From: Branchiostoma floridae
Lineage: Eukaryota > Chordata > Leptocardii > Amphioxiformes > Branchiostomatidae
NCBI RefSeq assembly: GCF_000003815.2
Contig: NC_049982.1
Span: 4,113,259 to 4,177,258, forward strand
Direction: 5' to 3'
Length of the DNA stretch: 64,000 nt
A program made the translations under genes and the position numbers. The notes below the pieces were generated by a model. That model was not told the DNA's origin. It did no database searches and saw only the letters and a list, made by a program, of their open reading frames with translations. This document shows, piece after piece, positions 26,601 to 31,254 of this stretch; the first letter of the stretch is position 1; each line of letters opens with the position of its first letter.

Positions 26601-29600
26601 TTCAAATTGTATGGTACATGTTGGCACCTCTTTATCTAATCTTTATCTAATCTTTATCTAATCTTTAATTTGCAATGTGAGTACAGTGGATTCCAATTAT
26701 TCGTATTACGCCTTTTTGGATAATTCGGGTACACACTGTAATTGAATAGAATTACGAAATCCCAAACCATTTGCCATTCATTCTATTGTTTAAGACATCG
26801 CAGAATTGGATAACCCACCGTCTCAAACTTCGTGTTTTTGGATAGAATTACGTCAAGTTAAAAAGAATAAAAATGAGAAAATATACCTAAATGTCACAAA
26901 TGAGTCCAATAGTAACCAATCAATGTATGCATGAAGGCATAAGATCATGATAACGACCATAAGGAAGGTAGACTTCATCGAAAATCTCGCCGATAGCGTG
27001 GTGCGCGCGCCATTGGGCGCCATGTTGTTCATAGGTTGCCGCAGGCATGACGGACGACGGGGATTGCATAATGAAAAGATGCCAGAGTGGTCACGTCTTT
27101 GTCGGAATCTGTCAGATCTGGAAATAAACCGACAAGCGTCTGTATATTAAAAGTCAATGAACCGCCCAAAGTTGTCTCTTTCTTTGGTCAAATGGGTAAC
27201 AAAAGAAGGGCGGTTTAGAACTAGATTAGATTTAGCGACTTAAAAATAGACTCGTTGTACATTTGAATTTCCCGCCTGCATGACGCTTGTAACAAACATG
27301 GCGCTATGGATTATGGGATAGCGTCATTTCTTGTTGGACGCCATGTTTTTTTGTTGTACCAAGCGAAAGACGTTGAAACTTTGTAAATTTTCACAAAATT
27401 AGCGCATCGTTCAAGATAAGGAGTTGTGTATGTGTAGATTATGTGTTTATCTTTGACATTACCGTTCATTCCCGTCTCTCAGTTAACTGATTTACGAACC
27501 CGCAAACATTTTCTCGGCAGTTGTCTTTGTTATGTATCTGCGTCAATTTCCACACTTTGCACTGTATTGTTGACCGACCGGAATCTTTTAATATTGTGTT
27601 CATTGTTTATCTACTGGAATTTTTTTATTGTGCATGTACATGTCTAAGGCAGTCTAAGTTTGTACAGTATATAGACCATGATGTTACGGTAAAATCTACA
27701 CTTGTTCTATAAAGCGCCAGTAGACTCATAATCCCCGCGGTTTTTCGAGACGTTATGAATGTCGGATTTTGACGTTCTTCTTACCCATAAAGAAAAAAAA
27801 TACTTTGACATTACCATTGTATTTGTGTACATTGACATTACCACATGCATTGTAAATAAAAATATGACGTTTGTGATAACTTCTGAGCGTGTGTGTGTGT
27901 TATGTGTGCGTATTGGTTTTCAAACTAGACCCCCCATCCCAACCCACGCCGCTGAAGCTGGTCACACAGACAACTTCGGTCTGTAGAATAGGCCGGATAA
28001 TTGGATAAAATGCTCTGACAAATTGGTGATACAATAAAGCGGAATCCACTGTACTATCTGGAATCTTCAGTTCTGCCCTTGTTGCTAGCATTCTTCCTTG
28101 CTCCTAGCATTGACGTACAAAACACAAGATGACCTTTGGTGACTTGTGGTTTGAGCAGGTCACCCATACTAAGCACTCTGTTTCTCTACAAGTTTTCCTG
28201 TCTCCCATATATATGGTTTTTCTTTAAGTCTAAGTCTACCGCTTGTACCCGGACATCGCTGGCAATGTAGTCAATTTAAGTCTGATGGAGATGACCAATT
28301 CGTGTATAACCACGTCTTGATATCCAATGTAACAGCTCATTCTAATTTGTTCTCCAGGCCCGCCTCTGTCAGCTGAGGAGACTGTAGCCCTGCTTGTCCA
28401 GGCAGGTCTGTTTGACAATGCCGTGTCGCTGTCTCAGGCCTTCAGACTGTCTCTGGTGCCTGTGTTTGAGGGGCTCGCCTCTAAGTAAGTGTTAGCTCTT
28501 GCTGGCAGTTTCTGAAAGTCTTTTTTGTCACAAGAAAAATTAATGTAAAGTAGTTTGAAGGATAGGTCTTAAGATCTTTTAGTGTCTCTTTGTTTTGTCA
28601 AACAATTGCCTGTCAGTATCATGTAACGTTATATCTTTTTATGCCTAAATAGTTAGCTAACCATTAATTTGTACTCTTCTTCCTATTTCAGGTGTGTTCG
28701 ACTTACAGTAAGTGGTCCAGATATCCCCAAAGTTGGTGGAAAGAAGGAAGGCCTTGATTGGCTGGGAGCCAACGACATCCCCTTCACTCACACATCTAAG
28801 CCAATCACGTATGTCCTAACTTAAACTTTTAAAACCACATACTTTTTGAATCCCATGATATTAGATAGATGTGAACAGGTAATCAATGTTTCAATAAGGT
28901 GTCAGAGTTGGAGCATGCTTTGGGTGAGTACCTGCTTTGGTTTGCTTTGGGGGACCCTGTCTTTTGGCCTAGGCTAGATCGTCGACCATTGATGCTCGAC
29001 TGACTCACAGGTTATTAGAAAGACTTGCCGGCCTTAAGAGAAAACGTAAAGCCCAAGATCCCATGTGAGAAGAGAGCAACAGTTTTCAATAAGAGTATGG
29101 GTATATGCCAGAGTGACTGGATCCACCTACATGGTGGCATTGGGGTCTTACATAGCTTGTACATGTACATGTGTACTTAATGTACAAAACTGATATGTTA
29201 CACTTTGAGGCACTTCAGTTTTGCAAACAAAGAAAGCATACTTAATACCTTTACAGTGCAGCTGACCAGGCCTGGCAGCTGTTGCAGACTTACTTGGAGA
29301 GGTTTGACATCACGGGGGTCAAAGGTTACCACAAGAGTGTGGCCAACAAACTTCTGTCCCTGGGCGCCCCCCTCCCCACCTGGCTGATCAGGGCTTACAA
29401 GGTCAGTACTCCTGGAACCGTTCGTGTGACCCTTGACCTTTAGAGTTCTATATCAACAAGTTGTAAACATCGTCTGTTAGTTTGATGTGACCTTTAGTCT
29501 TAGCACTGGTCAGGACTTACAAGGTCAGTACTCCTGTAACCTTTTGTGACCTTTAACCTTTAGAGTTCTAAGTCAACAGTGTCAAAAGATCAGAAAGTTT

Positions 29601-31254
29601 GATGTGACCTTAAGTCTTAACACTTGGCAAGGTCAGGACTTTTGTAACCTTTTGTAACCTTTTATGACCTTCATAATTCTAATGAGGAATATCTGTGCGT
29701 CACTAACATCTGTGACCTTTGAGTCTTACCTTCAAACCTTTAACTAAACATGTTTAAATCTTAAGAAGCAGTCCATCAAGGGACGTCTTCAATTATTTGA
29801 TTTTTCTCAAATGTTGTGCTTTCCTCACACTTCCAGGAAAAGAATGCCTCAGAGCTGCTGAGGCTGTACTTGAACTTTGACCTGCTGGAGGAGGCGTGTC
29901 ACCTGGTGGGGGAGTACATCGATGCTGTGTTAGGGAAGGGCACAGAGTACTTTGGGTTAAAGGTGAGGGGTTATGACCCGTGAACTCTCATCTGTACATA
30001 CATTTTGTAAATTAGGGTACTGATGAATGGTACAATAATTTTCTTGTCATGATTTGTTTTAGTATAGCATTATAAATATGAATTTGAGCATTTTTGTGTT
30101 GTCACCTCACCTCACTTATCCCTTGACCTCTGTATGGGTCGTTGGGGCACCATGACTCCATCCACTACTGTCCTCCGCCGCCACTCAAACCAGTCCACTC
30201 TCTTTTTGTAGTGACTATTAAACAAGCTTTTTTGCCATCTCTTCTAATGTAATGTTCCAGAGCGCCTTCCATGCAACTCAACCTCCCCCAATGTTTGGTT
30301 TCATGTACCGTGCACAGAAATTAAGTTACTCTACACACTTTTAAAGTGCACTTTTACACAAATATTGACATGTTTATTTTCCTCATGTTTATTTTCCTTG
30401 CACCCTCCATGCTACCTCCACCAAGTGTTTGGTCTCATGTACAAATGTACTTTACACAGAAATAGAATAGTTCCTTTACGCACTCAAAACTCTAAACAAC
30501 CGTTGACACGTATAATTAACTCCTTTCCTGATGTCCAGAGTGCCCTCCACGCCACCTCCCCCAGTGTGTGGCTACCTTACACAGCCATCGACCACCTCCT
30601 GTACACACTCAGGACTGCTGAGGGGAACTCCATGTATGCCAAGGTACAGCAGGAGTGTTCTTACTGTTCTGGCAAATTTTGAATATACTTTGCAGTGAAA
30701 TATCTTGCTCTTTGGCATGTTTTATGATCAGGAATAAGAGAACATTAGACTTGTCCATTGATGTCTTTGTACAACCTATAAGCTTCTACATGCAGAGGAG
30801 AATAAAGACATCACATGCCCCAAACCGCGTAGCTCTGGCATTGTTAGTACGTAAGAGTAACCATGGTAAGATTGCTAGTAAAGCAATTGTATGGAATTAC
30901 AATGTGAAGCTTGGATATACATTTATCGACATGTACAAATGTAGCACTTCTAATTTGGATCCTTTAAAAGTTGGAAAAAGACAGTGTGTTCTTGTTCATG
31001 TGCTTCTTTTCCTTTTTTATATTTTCTCAGTGGCAACTCAATGTAAAGAATTTACTATTAGTTGTGTTTAGTGTTCTGAAAGACTGCCTTTCCTCACTTT
31101 CCAGTTACACATGGACCTGTCAGACAAGTTGCAGGTGTACCACCGTAACGTGGAGAGGGTTTCCCAGGACATGGTACAGACGGCGCTACAGAAGGCAGCC
31201 AGGCACTCCAGACAGGACCAGTCATTCAACATGTCAGCATACGGGAGAACATAG
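327..31254 (+). CDS. NUP160: Nuclear pore protein Nup160, C-terminal 1201 residues (31 exons; 5' end outside window)
   Basis: Nup160 is a scaffold subunit of the Y (Nup107-160) complex of the nuclear pore, needed for pore assembly and mRNA export; it has an N-terminal beta-propeller followed by a long alpha-helical domain. Joining exons at GT/AG sites with consistent phase gives one open frame of 1201 residues ending in TAG at 31252-31254. Landmarks matching the vertebrate protein as I remember it are FAVCRDHKLRMW (exon 1), LAICRDLLLLQ (exon 13), CERSQLQTLVEFPYV (exon 21), YDLLYAFHIYR (exon 22), KYAWIVKPV (exon 23) and LLRLYLNFDLLEEA (exon 29). The human protein is about 1436 residues, so roughly 235 N-terminal residues lie upstream of the window. 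Exon coordinates are in the four following entries. Many exons have truncated tandem copies of one edge, but a single intact copy remains in each case. Donor 12 (GTCTGC) is weak. Confidence 0.95.
715..840 (-). repeat. Diverged antisense tRNA-derived SINE fragment
   Basis: Read on the minus strand, this piece gives AGAGTGTTAGCCTTACAATC, then a degenerate B-box region and ATACCAAAGACTTAAAA. That follows the intact SINE at 18426-18712 (AGAGTGTTCGCCTTGCATTC ... ATACCAAAGACTTTAAAA). It is an old, 5'-biased copy of the same family. Confidence 0.5.
1511..1560 (+). repeat. Truncated upstream copy of NUP160 exon 3 (acceptor plus 5' part)
   Basis: TTATTTCCAG followed by GCCAGAGCCACATAATC repeats the real acceptor and exon start at 1579-1610 (TTATTTCCAG, GCCAGAGCCACATGATC), 68 bp upstream. 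Similarity fades after about 40 bases and there is no matching donor, so this is a decoy acceptor and not an exon. Confidence 0.75.
1701..1905. mobile_element. Small palindromic MITE, family A (copy 1)
   Basis: Inverted ends: CTAAATGCAGAAATTTTTGC near 1703 and GATGCATTTACAGTA at 1891-1905, with inner inverted GCGGTGGTTTT and AAAACCACCGCGAAC. The same family recurs at 63419-63612. No transposase is present, so it is non-autonomous. Confidence 0.65.
2305..2492. mobile_element. Possible Tigger/pogo-like MITE
   Basis: The left end CAGTAGAAACCAGTTAACTG and right end GCGGCTTTTATTTATTACTG resemble the CAGT-starting inverted ends of pogo-like elements, and TA follows the right end. The two ends match only weakly, so this is tentative. 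Confidence 0.3.
2705..3310 (+). repeat. 112-bp exon-edge minisatellite: five truncated copies before NUP160 exon 5
   Basis: Exon-start equivalents fall at 2760, 2863, 2975, 3087 and 3199, with the true exon at 3311: spacing is exactly 112 bp, apart from a 9-bp deletion in the first copy. Each unit has the intron end TGTATTTTCTGCAG plus about 56 bases of exon 5, then breaks at CAACAGT into TAACTTTACCC. In the exon frame this break makes an immediate TAA. Units are almost identical, so the array is young. Only the last copy continues into TACGATGAGACG and a donor. Confidence 0.95.
4622..4965 (+). repeat. Truncated copies of NUP160 exon 8 with (TTTG)n tracts
   Basis: Copies of ATCTACCGGCGCTCAGTGGA start at 4631 (degenerate), 4756 and 4857; the true exon starts at 4966. 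Copies two and three break at the exon sequence GCTGNAGTG directly into TTTGTTTG runs, then TACATGTGTATGATGTTGCTG leads into the next acceptor. Spacing is 125, 101 and 109 bp. Confidence 0.9.
5715..6592 (+). repeat. Downstream copies of the 3' part of NUP160 exon 9 with donor
   Basis: After the true donor at 5689, the exon 9 3' part (GAACAAGTTCTACATGTGC through CTGAAAAAG) and its GTAGG donor recur with donors at about 5829, 5955, 6101, 6182 (short), 6328, 6481 and 6587. None has an acceptor. Units differ by point changes and small deletions (copy 4 lost about 65 bp), so this array is older than the exon 5 array. Donor-side arrays also flank exons 25 and 28. Confidence 0.93.
6998..20791 (+). 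CDS. NUP160: NUP160 exons 10-16 (helical domain, first part)
   Basis: Exons: 10, 6998-7106; 11, 16414-16579; 12, 17515-17663; 13, 18759-18919; 14, 19535-19668; 15, 20124-20191; 16, 20565-20791. Exon 10 (GAVSFLRPCDGVEHLYL) corresponds to vertebrate GYLSFLIPSSLVDHLYL. Exon 11 (DKLCRDIVLLGDCLRLI) matches the ARDVICLIKCLRLI helix. Exon 12 is variable and its donor is poor. Exon 16 holds a helix (LPEFLMTKCQYLQLQ) matching LFLECLMGNCQYVQLQ. The intron between exons 10 and 11 is about 9.3 kb because of the foldback element and the LINE. Exon 11 is preceded by about five truncated copies of its own 5' half. Confidence 0.9.
7107..7346 (+). other. NUP160 intron 10, sequence left of the foldback insertion
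   Basis: AT-rich intron sequence. It ends with TCAGTT at 7341-7346, which is repeated directly after the foldback element at 8533-8538. Confidence 0.5.
7347..8532. mobile_element. Foldback transposon: ~510-bp inverted arms, 6-bp target-site duplication
   Basis: Left arm about 7347-7857 and right arm about 8024-8532 are reverse complements at very high identity, starting CACCCCGAC and ending in its complement. The 6 bases TCAGTT flank both sides (7341-7346, 8533-8538), consistent with a target-site duplication. The outer 200 bp of each arm are built of degenerate ~28-bp direct subrepeats around GGGGACG(T/C)(C/T)CCTC. The ~165-bp centre repeats, imperfectly, the inner arm motif GTACGTGTGT ... 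CTCGACAAGCAC. No transposase is seen, so it is non-autonomous. High arm identity suggests recent insertion or arm conversion. Confidence 0.9.
8804..11287 (+). CDS. LINE ORF1 protein, 827 residues, coiled coil plus SGNH-hydrolase-like domain
   Basis: ORF1 proteins of LINEs coat the element's RNA. The first ATG, 8804, opens a basic N-terminus. A conserved block at residues ~100-140 (LLSVHFYHKKHGLMVQG, then TKWWMNILYPELL) is of a type I know from ORF1-like proteins of marine invertebrates. Residues ~290-440 are heptad-rich and charged, a likely coiled coil, ending in a Cys pair (CRGC). Residues ~520-690 look like an SGNH/GDSL hydrolase: ADS with Ser530, HIGSND with Asn579, and DQIH with Asp668 and His671, the usual catalytic positions. 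Esterase-type ORF1s occur in CR1-group LINEs. The tail is Pro/Gly/Ser-rich. Whether the hydrolase is catalytic is unknown. Confidence 0.88.
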   Translation: MGDHAEDHAKTHAKTPKRKTPGTKFWNVNLNQLPADESLAFDYEDQDKSRFCGVKLRSKQLDKWITAHKDAFNETFERTKETTVTWKSTPGITCMTVQTTTATRKSGKGLLSVHFYHKKHGLMVQGQCTKWWMNILYPELLVNINAQVDMQTRSTIKDGVLRVRDAIDNFPTVTLESTTPKQVFNSSVHETPTLPKCANPRNLQDLQAPVSEVMEEEIQIVFDASAKHSGNIEVPVSRDAEDQGPGRIEKRAKQVSDTKNGEQSELTTKAVDMPNLARLTAVEKSQRISDAAFGDLQKQFVDMTHNLNALRDELLTKEREREESQTNMLKELSTKVEAAQKSLESHIKKVVNKLQTNICHVQKDLVSQREELAKEKNATVQEMTIERNIWMERNRGLSIKVDALSASNAELQQAITIQDSELQYLFDRLKQIEENRTCRGCTKPTHTDMQNLNNVHDNDIPGDKQDNNAATNQTIVKQIANMLPSAHDNATIATQSREVPSPATSVKESATNTSTGSQHQRYEVRIFADSIFRDVDVKRAFNGKSTRLVRTSTVTAAIDCIKQINDSTTQQVILHIGSNDLDNSKQRNDSVSTTLNNTRRLLEVTKASFPKAQVAVSQVLQRGLNDNSTLNINIKNYNQEVLNLSRSGNFKYIKHRKLTQDRHLYLPDQIHLDPRSGTKMLVSDVKRTLYPAPGPGAGRQSPTWTDTQAARLPVNQWTPMQNGPSFSRSVPVPVMKSRKPPYQPPTVKPAHRNTSVGTGQAAPGLSKGVNIGVPGQLGPTTKSRNTVSGNGQVARPAWLKAGKFGHPGPQWKQLGNRLRKVWNILIS
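11288..11577 (+). repeat. LINE inter-ORF spacer with 44-bp direct duplication
   Basis: The 290-bp spacer carries two adjacent near-perfect 44-bp copies, 11444-11487 and 11488-11531, each starting CTTGAATACTTGTTTATTG. ORF2 starts 46 bp further on. An AT-rich duplication here could help ORF2 translation re-initiate, but that is speculation. Confidence 0.85.
11578..15315 (+). CDS. LINE ORF2: apurinic-type endonuclease plus reverse transcriptase, 1245 residues
   Basis: ORF2 nicks target DNA and reverse-transcribes the element's RNA from the nick. The EEP endonuclease (residues 1-265) shows SSWN (Asn13), IQET (Glu41), LGDFN (Asp154, Asn156) and SDH (Asp261, His262). The reverse transcriptase (about 530-830) shows LTPIFKSGDKSNVDNYRGI, DTQFGFRRK, FVDMKKAFDSVW (Asp654), GVRQGCNLSPLLFNIFIND and the catalytic WADD at 752-755, where most families have YADD or FADD. 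Near the C-terminus is a CX2CX8HX4C knuckle (Cys1161, Cys1164, His1173, Cys1178). All key residues are present and the frame is unbroken. The start is the first ATG, 46 bp after the 44-bp duplication. Confidence 0.95.
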   Translation: MEKKSALVFSSWNIQGSVKKKFSEEEFCNYFRNSDIVCIQETWADNYVDFQFPGYSLFSSNRCRNKRAKRNSGGVATIFKSSLRKGIKKLESSSVDSIWCKLDKKFFGLEKDLFLCNIYIPPESSNSIQVDPFDTLSIDICKFSNLGDIIILGDFNARTGSVLETYFSIDSPDDPLTKDVLDTKKRNNRDFKVNNYGKRLIELCSSADLTILNGRFAGDLKGDFTCYHYNGSSVVDYCITQRSMLADIQYMNVNSISPFSDHCHISFSLSTKHSPLVLKEDSQCYNPKPTQFIWTDESKQLYLDTINNKNTRSKLRNFCNKTFHSSEEAVTSFTEILLDVSKSSLRIRRNIQNKKKTQIKKNKIWFDQNCWSLRHRVKRLSLELRKEPWKQETRTKYFTALKDYKKIIKHSKRNYKANLLRDLETLNEKNPKQFWSLFNTLDKEVNGTKYSGNIDPNITSKEWIEHFQGLNNLVKNNDFDSTFEKSVTDSLKHLDKNTSNSLDYPFTTPEIMNGLKSLKSGKSCGIDSISNEMLKYGAEKICEPLVILFNTILSNNKFPSNWNTSILTPIFKSGDKSNVDNYRGIAISSCLSKLFTFLLNSRLQKFVESNCLLADTQFGFRRKCRTSDNVFILKALIEKYIEKKGGKLYVCFVDMKKAFDSVWRDGLFYKLLNLGVGGKFFNVLQSMYLNVNYTVRLQNGLSSPFVSTCGVRQGCNLSPLLFNIFINDLPQCFDDKCDAAILNSKSLNCLSWADDLALISLSKEGLQNCINNLEAYCNKWKLRVNVSKTKVLVFTKGSINRLSNKFYIYGKEIQVADSYTYLGIPLTSSGKFKAARKYLKTKAMRALFKLKSLLFSEKNIPIHLGMSLFNKFVLPILLYGAELTCFDQTSKTIKIIVSKQIPESSPKTVFSSFLNKLHLEGDLPATVRKSVSSDLTHTYVIHFKKRSDKDRLLRLASGMKLENDNFAIENIRLPSHISIPEFDTIDMNFQKFLLGVHAKSSNDGIRGELGSFPISINAEIQLIKYWHRLANLPEDSLLCEAYDVVLSGEYDWTNHVTDILNYNGFGYVWTNPRLYHVNTLIDQLRLRLQDIYIQEWHSSIQNNSKLSIYSTLKERYGQKKYLSNVHNFELRRAITKIRICSHKLNIEAGRYSKIPRDQRFCPFCPNEIEDERHFVMECSRYDDKRTELFTLLSTSSKDFATLCSIDKFKYILGSDNPHCVQVGKYIHDCLYRRTNSVNDMLNPLC
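15447..16413 (+). repeat. Truncated copies of NUP160 exon 11 (acceptor plus 5' half)
   Basis: Starts equivalent to exon 11 (ATGATAAGTTGTGCAGAGAC) occur at 15836, 15964, 16103, 16207 and, very degraded, 16331; the true exon is 16414. Copies 1, 2 and 4 keep CTTGTACAG or CTTCCCCAG acceptors and 60-95 bp of exon, then break into CTAACAAGT or similar intron sequence with no donor. Weaker intron-only echoes (AGTAAACTACTCTTTG) reach back to about 15590. The LINE inserted just left of this array. Confidence 0.88.
16580..17514 (+). repeat. NUP160 intron 11 with a short palindromic TTGCCCGA repeat
   Basis: Between about 16975 and 17370, CTTGCCCGAT, GGGCAAGT and related inverted pieces recur at least six times around an AT-rich centre, as in an old foldback element. 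The rest of the intron shows nothing I can support. Confidence 0.4.
17794..18122. mobile_element. MITE with CAGTGCTCAAAAT inverted ends
   Basis: CAGTGCTCAAAAT at 17794-17806 is the exact reverse complement of ATTTTGAGCACTG at 18110-18122. CAGTG-type ends suggest a hAT-like origin, but the flanking 8 bases do not match, so no target-site duplication supports it. Inner CAACCTG and CAGGTTG pieces repeat. Confidence 0.6.
18138..18407 (+). pseudogene. 3'-end fragment of a LINE reverse transcriptase ORF
   Basis: An open frame without a start reads IPAISTFIRERRTRFANHC, then ILWKPAHGYTHAGRPSLTYI, IDQLAHDVGLRVEDLKNA and RAVWRERVDLLQAS. This is the typical C-terminus of LINE endonuclease/RT polyproteins (R-R-RF-GH, RGRP-TY, D-L, W-R). 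It is not from the LINE at 8.6-15.4 kb. It is 5'-truncated, as is usual for LINEs, and the SINE next to it inserted just past its end. Confidence 0.8.
18426..18712 (+). mobile_element. tRNA-derived SINE with 10-bp target-site duplication
   Basis: The A-box-like TGGCCGATTGGTTAGAGTG (about 18439) and B-box GAGTTCGATCCCC (about 18481) form a tRNA-like RNA polymerase III promoter, followed by a ~200-bp unique body and a short ACTTTA tail. ACACATTAAG flanks both ends exactly (18416-18425 and 18713-18722). It lies 46 bp before NUP160 exon 13. Confidence 0.9.
19903..20033. mobile_element. 131-bp palindromic MITE
   Basis: TAATCTCCAGGCAGATCTAC at the left is nearly the reverse complement of the right end (GTAGATCTGCCTGAAGATTA). 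Inner arms AGCTGGCCAAGAGGTGTTCTGAG and its complement pair as well. A TA duplication is possible at the ends, as is ACT. Confidence 0.7.
20860..20935. repeat. Fragment of the foldback MITE family seen at 58186-58446
   Basis: CTTACTTCTGGACGTTTCAA then GTGACATCCATCACTTTTCT matches one arm of the element at 58.2-58.4 kb (TTCCAGACGTTTCGAGTGAC ... CATCACTCTTCTTCAG). Confidence 0.6.
21066..21387 (+). repeat. Truncated degenerate copies of NUP160 exon 17
   Basis: CTCCCTAGGAGTATGTTGGT with CTGCTGGACAGCTGGTGCAT (from 21076) and ATGTTTGGCTGCTGGACAGC with TGGTGTATGTGGAACACTTC (from about 21238) match the true exon 17 start at 21388. The first keeps an AG, the second has lost it. The intron part (AAACCCCTGATCCCTGCCC) recurs too. 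Both copies have drifted, so this is an older array. Confidence 0.85.
21388..24885 (+). CDS. NUP160: NUP160 exons 17-23 (helical domain, middle)
   Basis: Exons: 17, 21388-21507; 18, 22107-22205; 19, 22568-22663; 20, 23048-23142; 21, 23685-23781; 22, 24194-24299; 23, 24719-24885. This is the best conserved part. Exon 20 has FKYHLELGHNNEAYAAM, exon 21 CLRQFIVILCERSQLQTLVE, exon 22 IESRARSVDLTAHNYYDLLY and exon 23 MYEYGLRLGRE followed by YLAAINTLRLVDPKYAWIV. Phases (0 into 17-20; 2 between 20 and 21; 0 into 22; 1 between 22 and 23) all close. Exon 17 and exon 23 have degenerate upstream copies of themselves. Confidence 0.93.
21508..22106 (+). other. NUP160 intron 17, no feature seen
   Basis: AT-rich intron; it ends in a clear CTCTGTAG acceptor at 22106. 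I see no coding or repeat structure. Confidence 0.5.
22772..22925 (-). pseudogene. Antisense retroelement C-terminal fragment (GIY-YIG/Penelope-like?)
   Basis: On the minus strand the segment reads DHIARHNCVIDWEGANFTDK, then EDNGWIWWINQGGALDKEVN. The pattern of a Cys/His stretch, IDW, a K-E/D pair, a W-x-x-(K/N)-E-like helix and an acidic tail is one I associate with the end of Penelope-like and related retroelement proteins. It is short and partly open; family placement is uncertain. Confidence 0.4.
23143..23684 (+). other. NUP160 intron 20 with a short dispersed repeat
   Basis: Positions about 23537-23600 (TTTGTTTATTAACGAAAGC, TCAAATCGACCTGCAGG) resemble 62447-62490 (TTTGTTTATTTGTGAGAAGT, TCAAATCGGCCTGTAGG). 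Otherwise plain intron. Confidence 0.4.
24441..24595 (+). pseudogene. Degraded LINE ORF2 C-terminal fragment
   Basis: With one frame change the sequence reads KRIRGRPR, then FNTLKGLGVSRTNWREYAQD and RPTWQVVGVC, the RGRP ... W-R-x-x-A-x-D-R-x-x-W tail common to LINE endonuclease/RT proteins. It is joined directly to a truncated copy of NUP160 exon 23. Confidence 0.6.
24596..24718 (+). repeat. Truncated upstream copy of NUP160 exon 23 plus (TTTG)n
   Basis: TGTACGAGTAAGGCCTGAGA to CTTACCTGGCTATGATG matches exon 23 at 24732-24812 with about ten differences. It then breaks directly into TTGTTTGTTTGTTTG, which leads to the real acceptor TTTACTCCCAG at 24718. Confidence 0.85.
24886..25369 (+). other. 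NUP160 intron 23, left part, no feature seen
   Basis: AT-rich, with several ACATGTAC palindromes of the kind seen throughout the window. Nothing else supported. Confidence 0.4.
25370..25695 (-). repeat. SINE-like dispersed repeat, antisense
   Basis: Contains TTCTTTAATGTGGTTGGGGT, GAACACGGGACCTCCAT and a tail CACTGCGCTACACGGCCCCA that looks like a reverse-oriented tRNA-related head. A related piece lies at 37575-37720 (GGGATCTTTAACGT ... AACACGGGACTTCCAT). This composition is common in marine invertebrate introns. Confidence 0.55.
25757..31254 (+). CDS. NUP160: NUP160 exons 24-31 (C-terminal helical domain to stop)
   Basis: Exons: 24, 25757-25814; 25, 26153-26263; 26, 28358-28484; 27, 28692-28808; 28, 29257-29401; 29, 29837-29962; 30, 30539-30643; 31, 31105-31254 including TAG. 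Exon 24 is short and hydrophilic (EEGRVSPKRDYSGDHRLPH), matching a linker in the vertebrate protein. Exon 26 has VALLVQAGLFDNAVSL; exon 29 ends YIDAVLGKGTEYFGLK; exon 30 has VWLPYTAIDHLLY. The last exon adds a basic C-terminus. Exon 25 is followed by two 112-bp partial copies of itself that keep a donor but have no acceptor. Exons 28 and 30 also have partial copies. Confidence 0.93.
26264..26487 (+). repeat. Two 112-bp partial copies of NUP160 exon 25 with donors
   Basis: After the real donor at 26264, CTGAGCTATCAGAACTAGAG through GCACATGCCACAG and GTGAGTACATACCTGG recur with donors at 26376 and 26488: exact 112-bp spacing. Each copy is joined through TACACCTGAGCT, so it has no acceptor. The copies are over 90% identical to the exon. 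Confidence 0.95.
26636..26672 (+). repeat. 11-bp tandem repeat (CTTTATCTAAT), ~3.5 copies
   Basis: CTTTATCTAAT repeats head to tail just upstream of the pogo-like element. Confidence 0.8.
26684..28051. mobile_element. Non-autonomous pogo/Tigger-like (Tc1-mariner) DNA element, 1.37 kb
   Basis: The left end CAGTGGATTCCAATTATTCG at 26684 and right end GCGGAATCCACTG ending at 28051 are inverted. TA flanks both (26682-26683, 28052-28053), as expected for Tc1/mariner insertion. CAGT-starting ends and further inner inverted GGATAATT pieces resemble pogo/Tigger. No transposase frame is visible; the longest ORF inside is 75 codons of no known type. It contains AACATGGCGCTATGG and GCGCCATGTTG, a small inverted pair. 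It sits in NUP160 intron 25. Confidence 0.75.
28809..29256 (+). other. NUP160 intron 27, no feature seen
   Basis: Ordinary intron with donor GTATGT and acceptor CCTTTACAG. Nothing structured recognised. Confidence 0.4.
29402..29660 (+). repeat. Partial downstream copy of NUP160 exon 28 end with donor
   Basis: The exon end CTGATCAGGGCTTACAAG followed by GTCAGTACTCCTGGAACC recurs as CTGGTCAGGACTTACAAG, GTCAGTACTCCTGTAACC with its donor at 29524, 122 bp later. GACCTTTAGAGTTCTA and TTTGATGTGACCTT also recur, and a third, weaker unit runs to about 29660. Confidence 0.85.
29963..30538 (+). repeat. Truncated upstream copies of NUP160 exon 30
   Basis: GTTCCAGAGCGCCTTCCATG then CAACCTCCCCCAATGTTTGG (from 30262), and GCACCCTCCATGCTACCTCC with ACCAAGTGTTTGG (from about 30399), are drifted copies of the true exon start at 30539 (AGTGCCCTCCACGCCACC). 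Spacing is about 137-140 bp; the first copy still has a CCAG acceptor. Confidence 0.85.
30644..31104 (+). other. NUP160 intron 30, no feature seen
   Basis: Intron between the last two exons. Longer frames here have no recognisable content. Confidence 0.4.
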
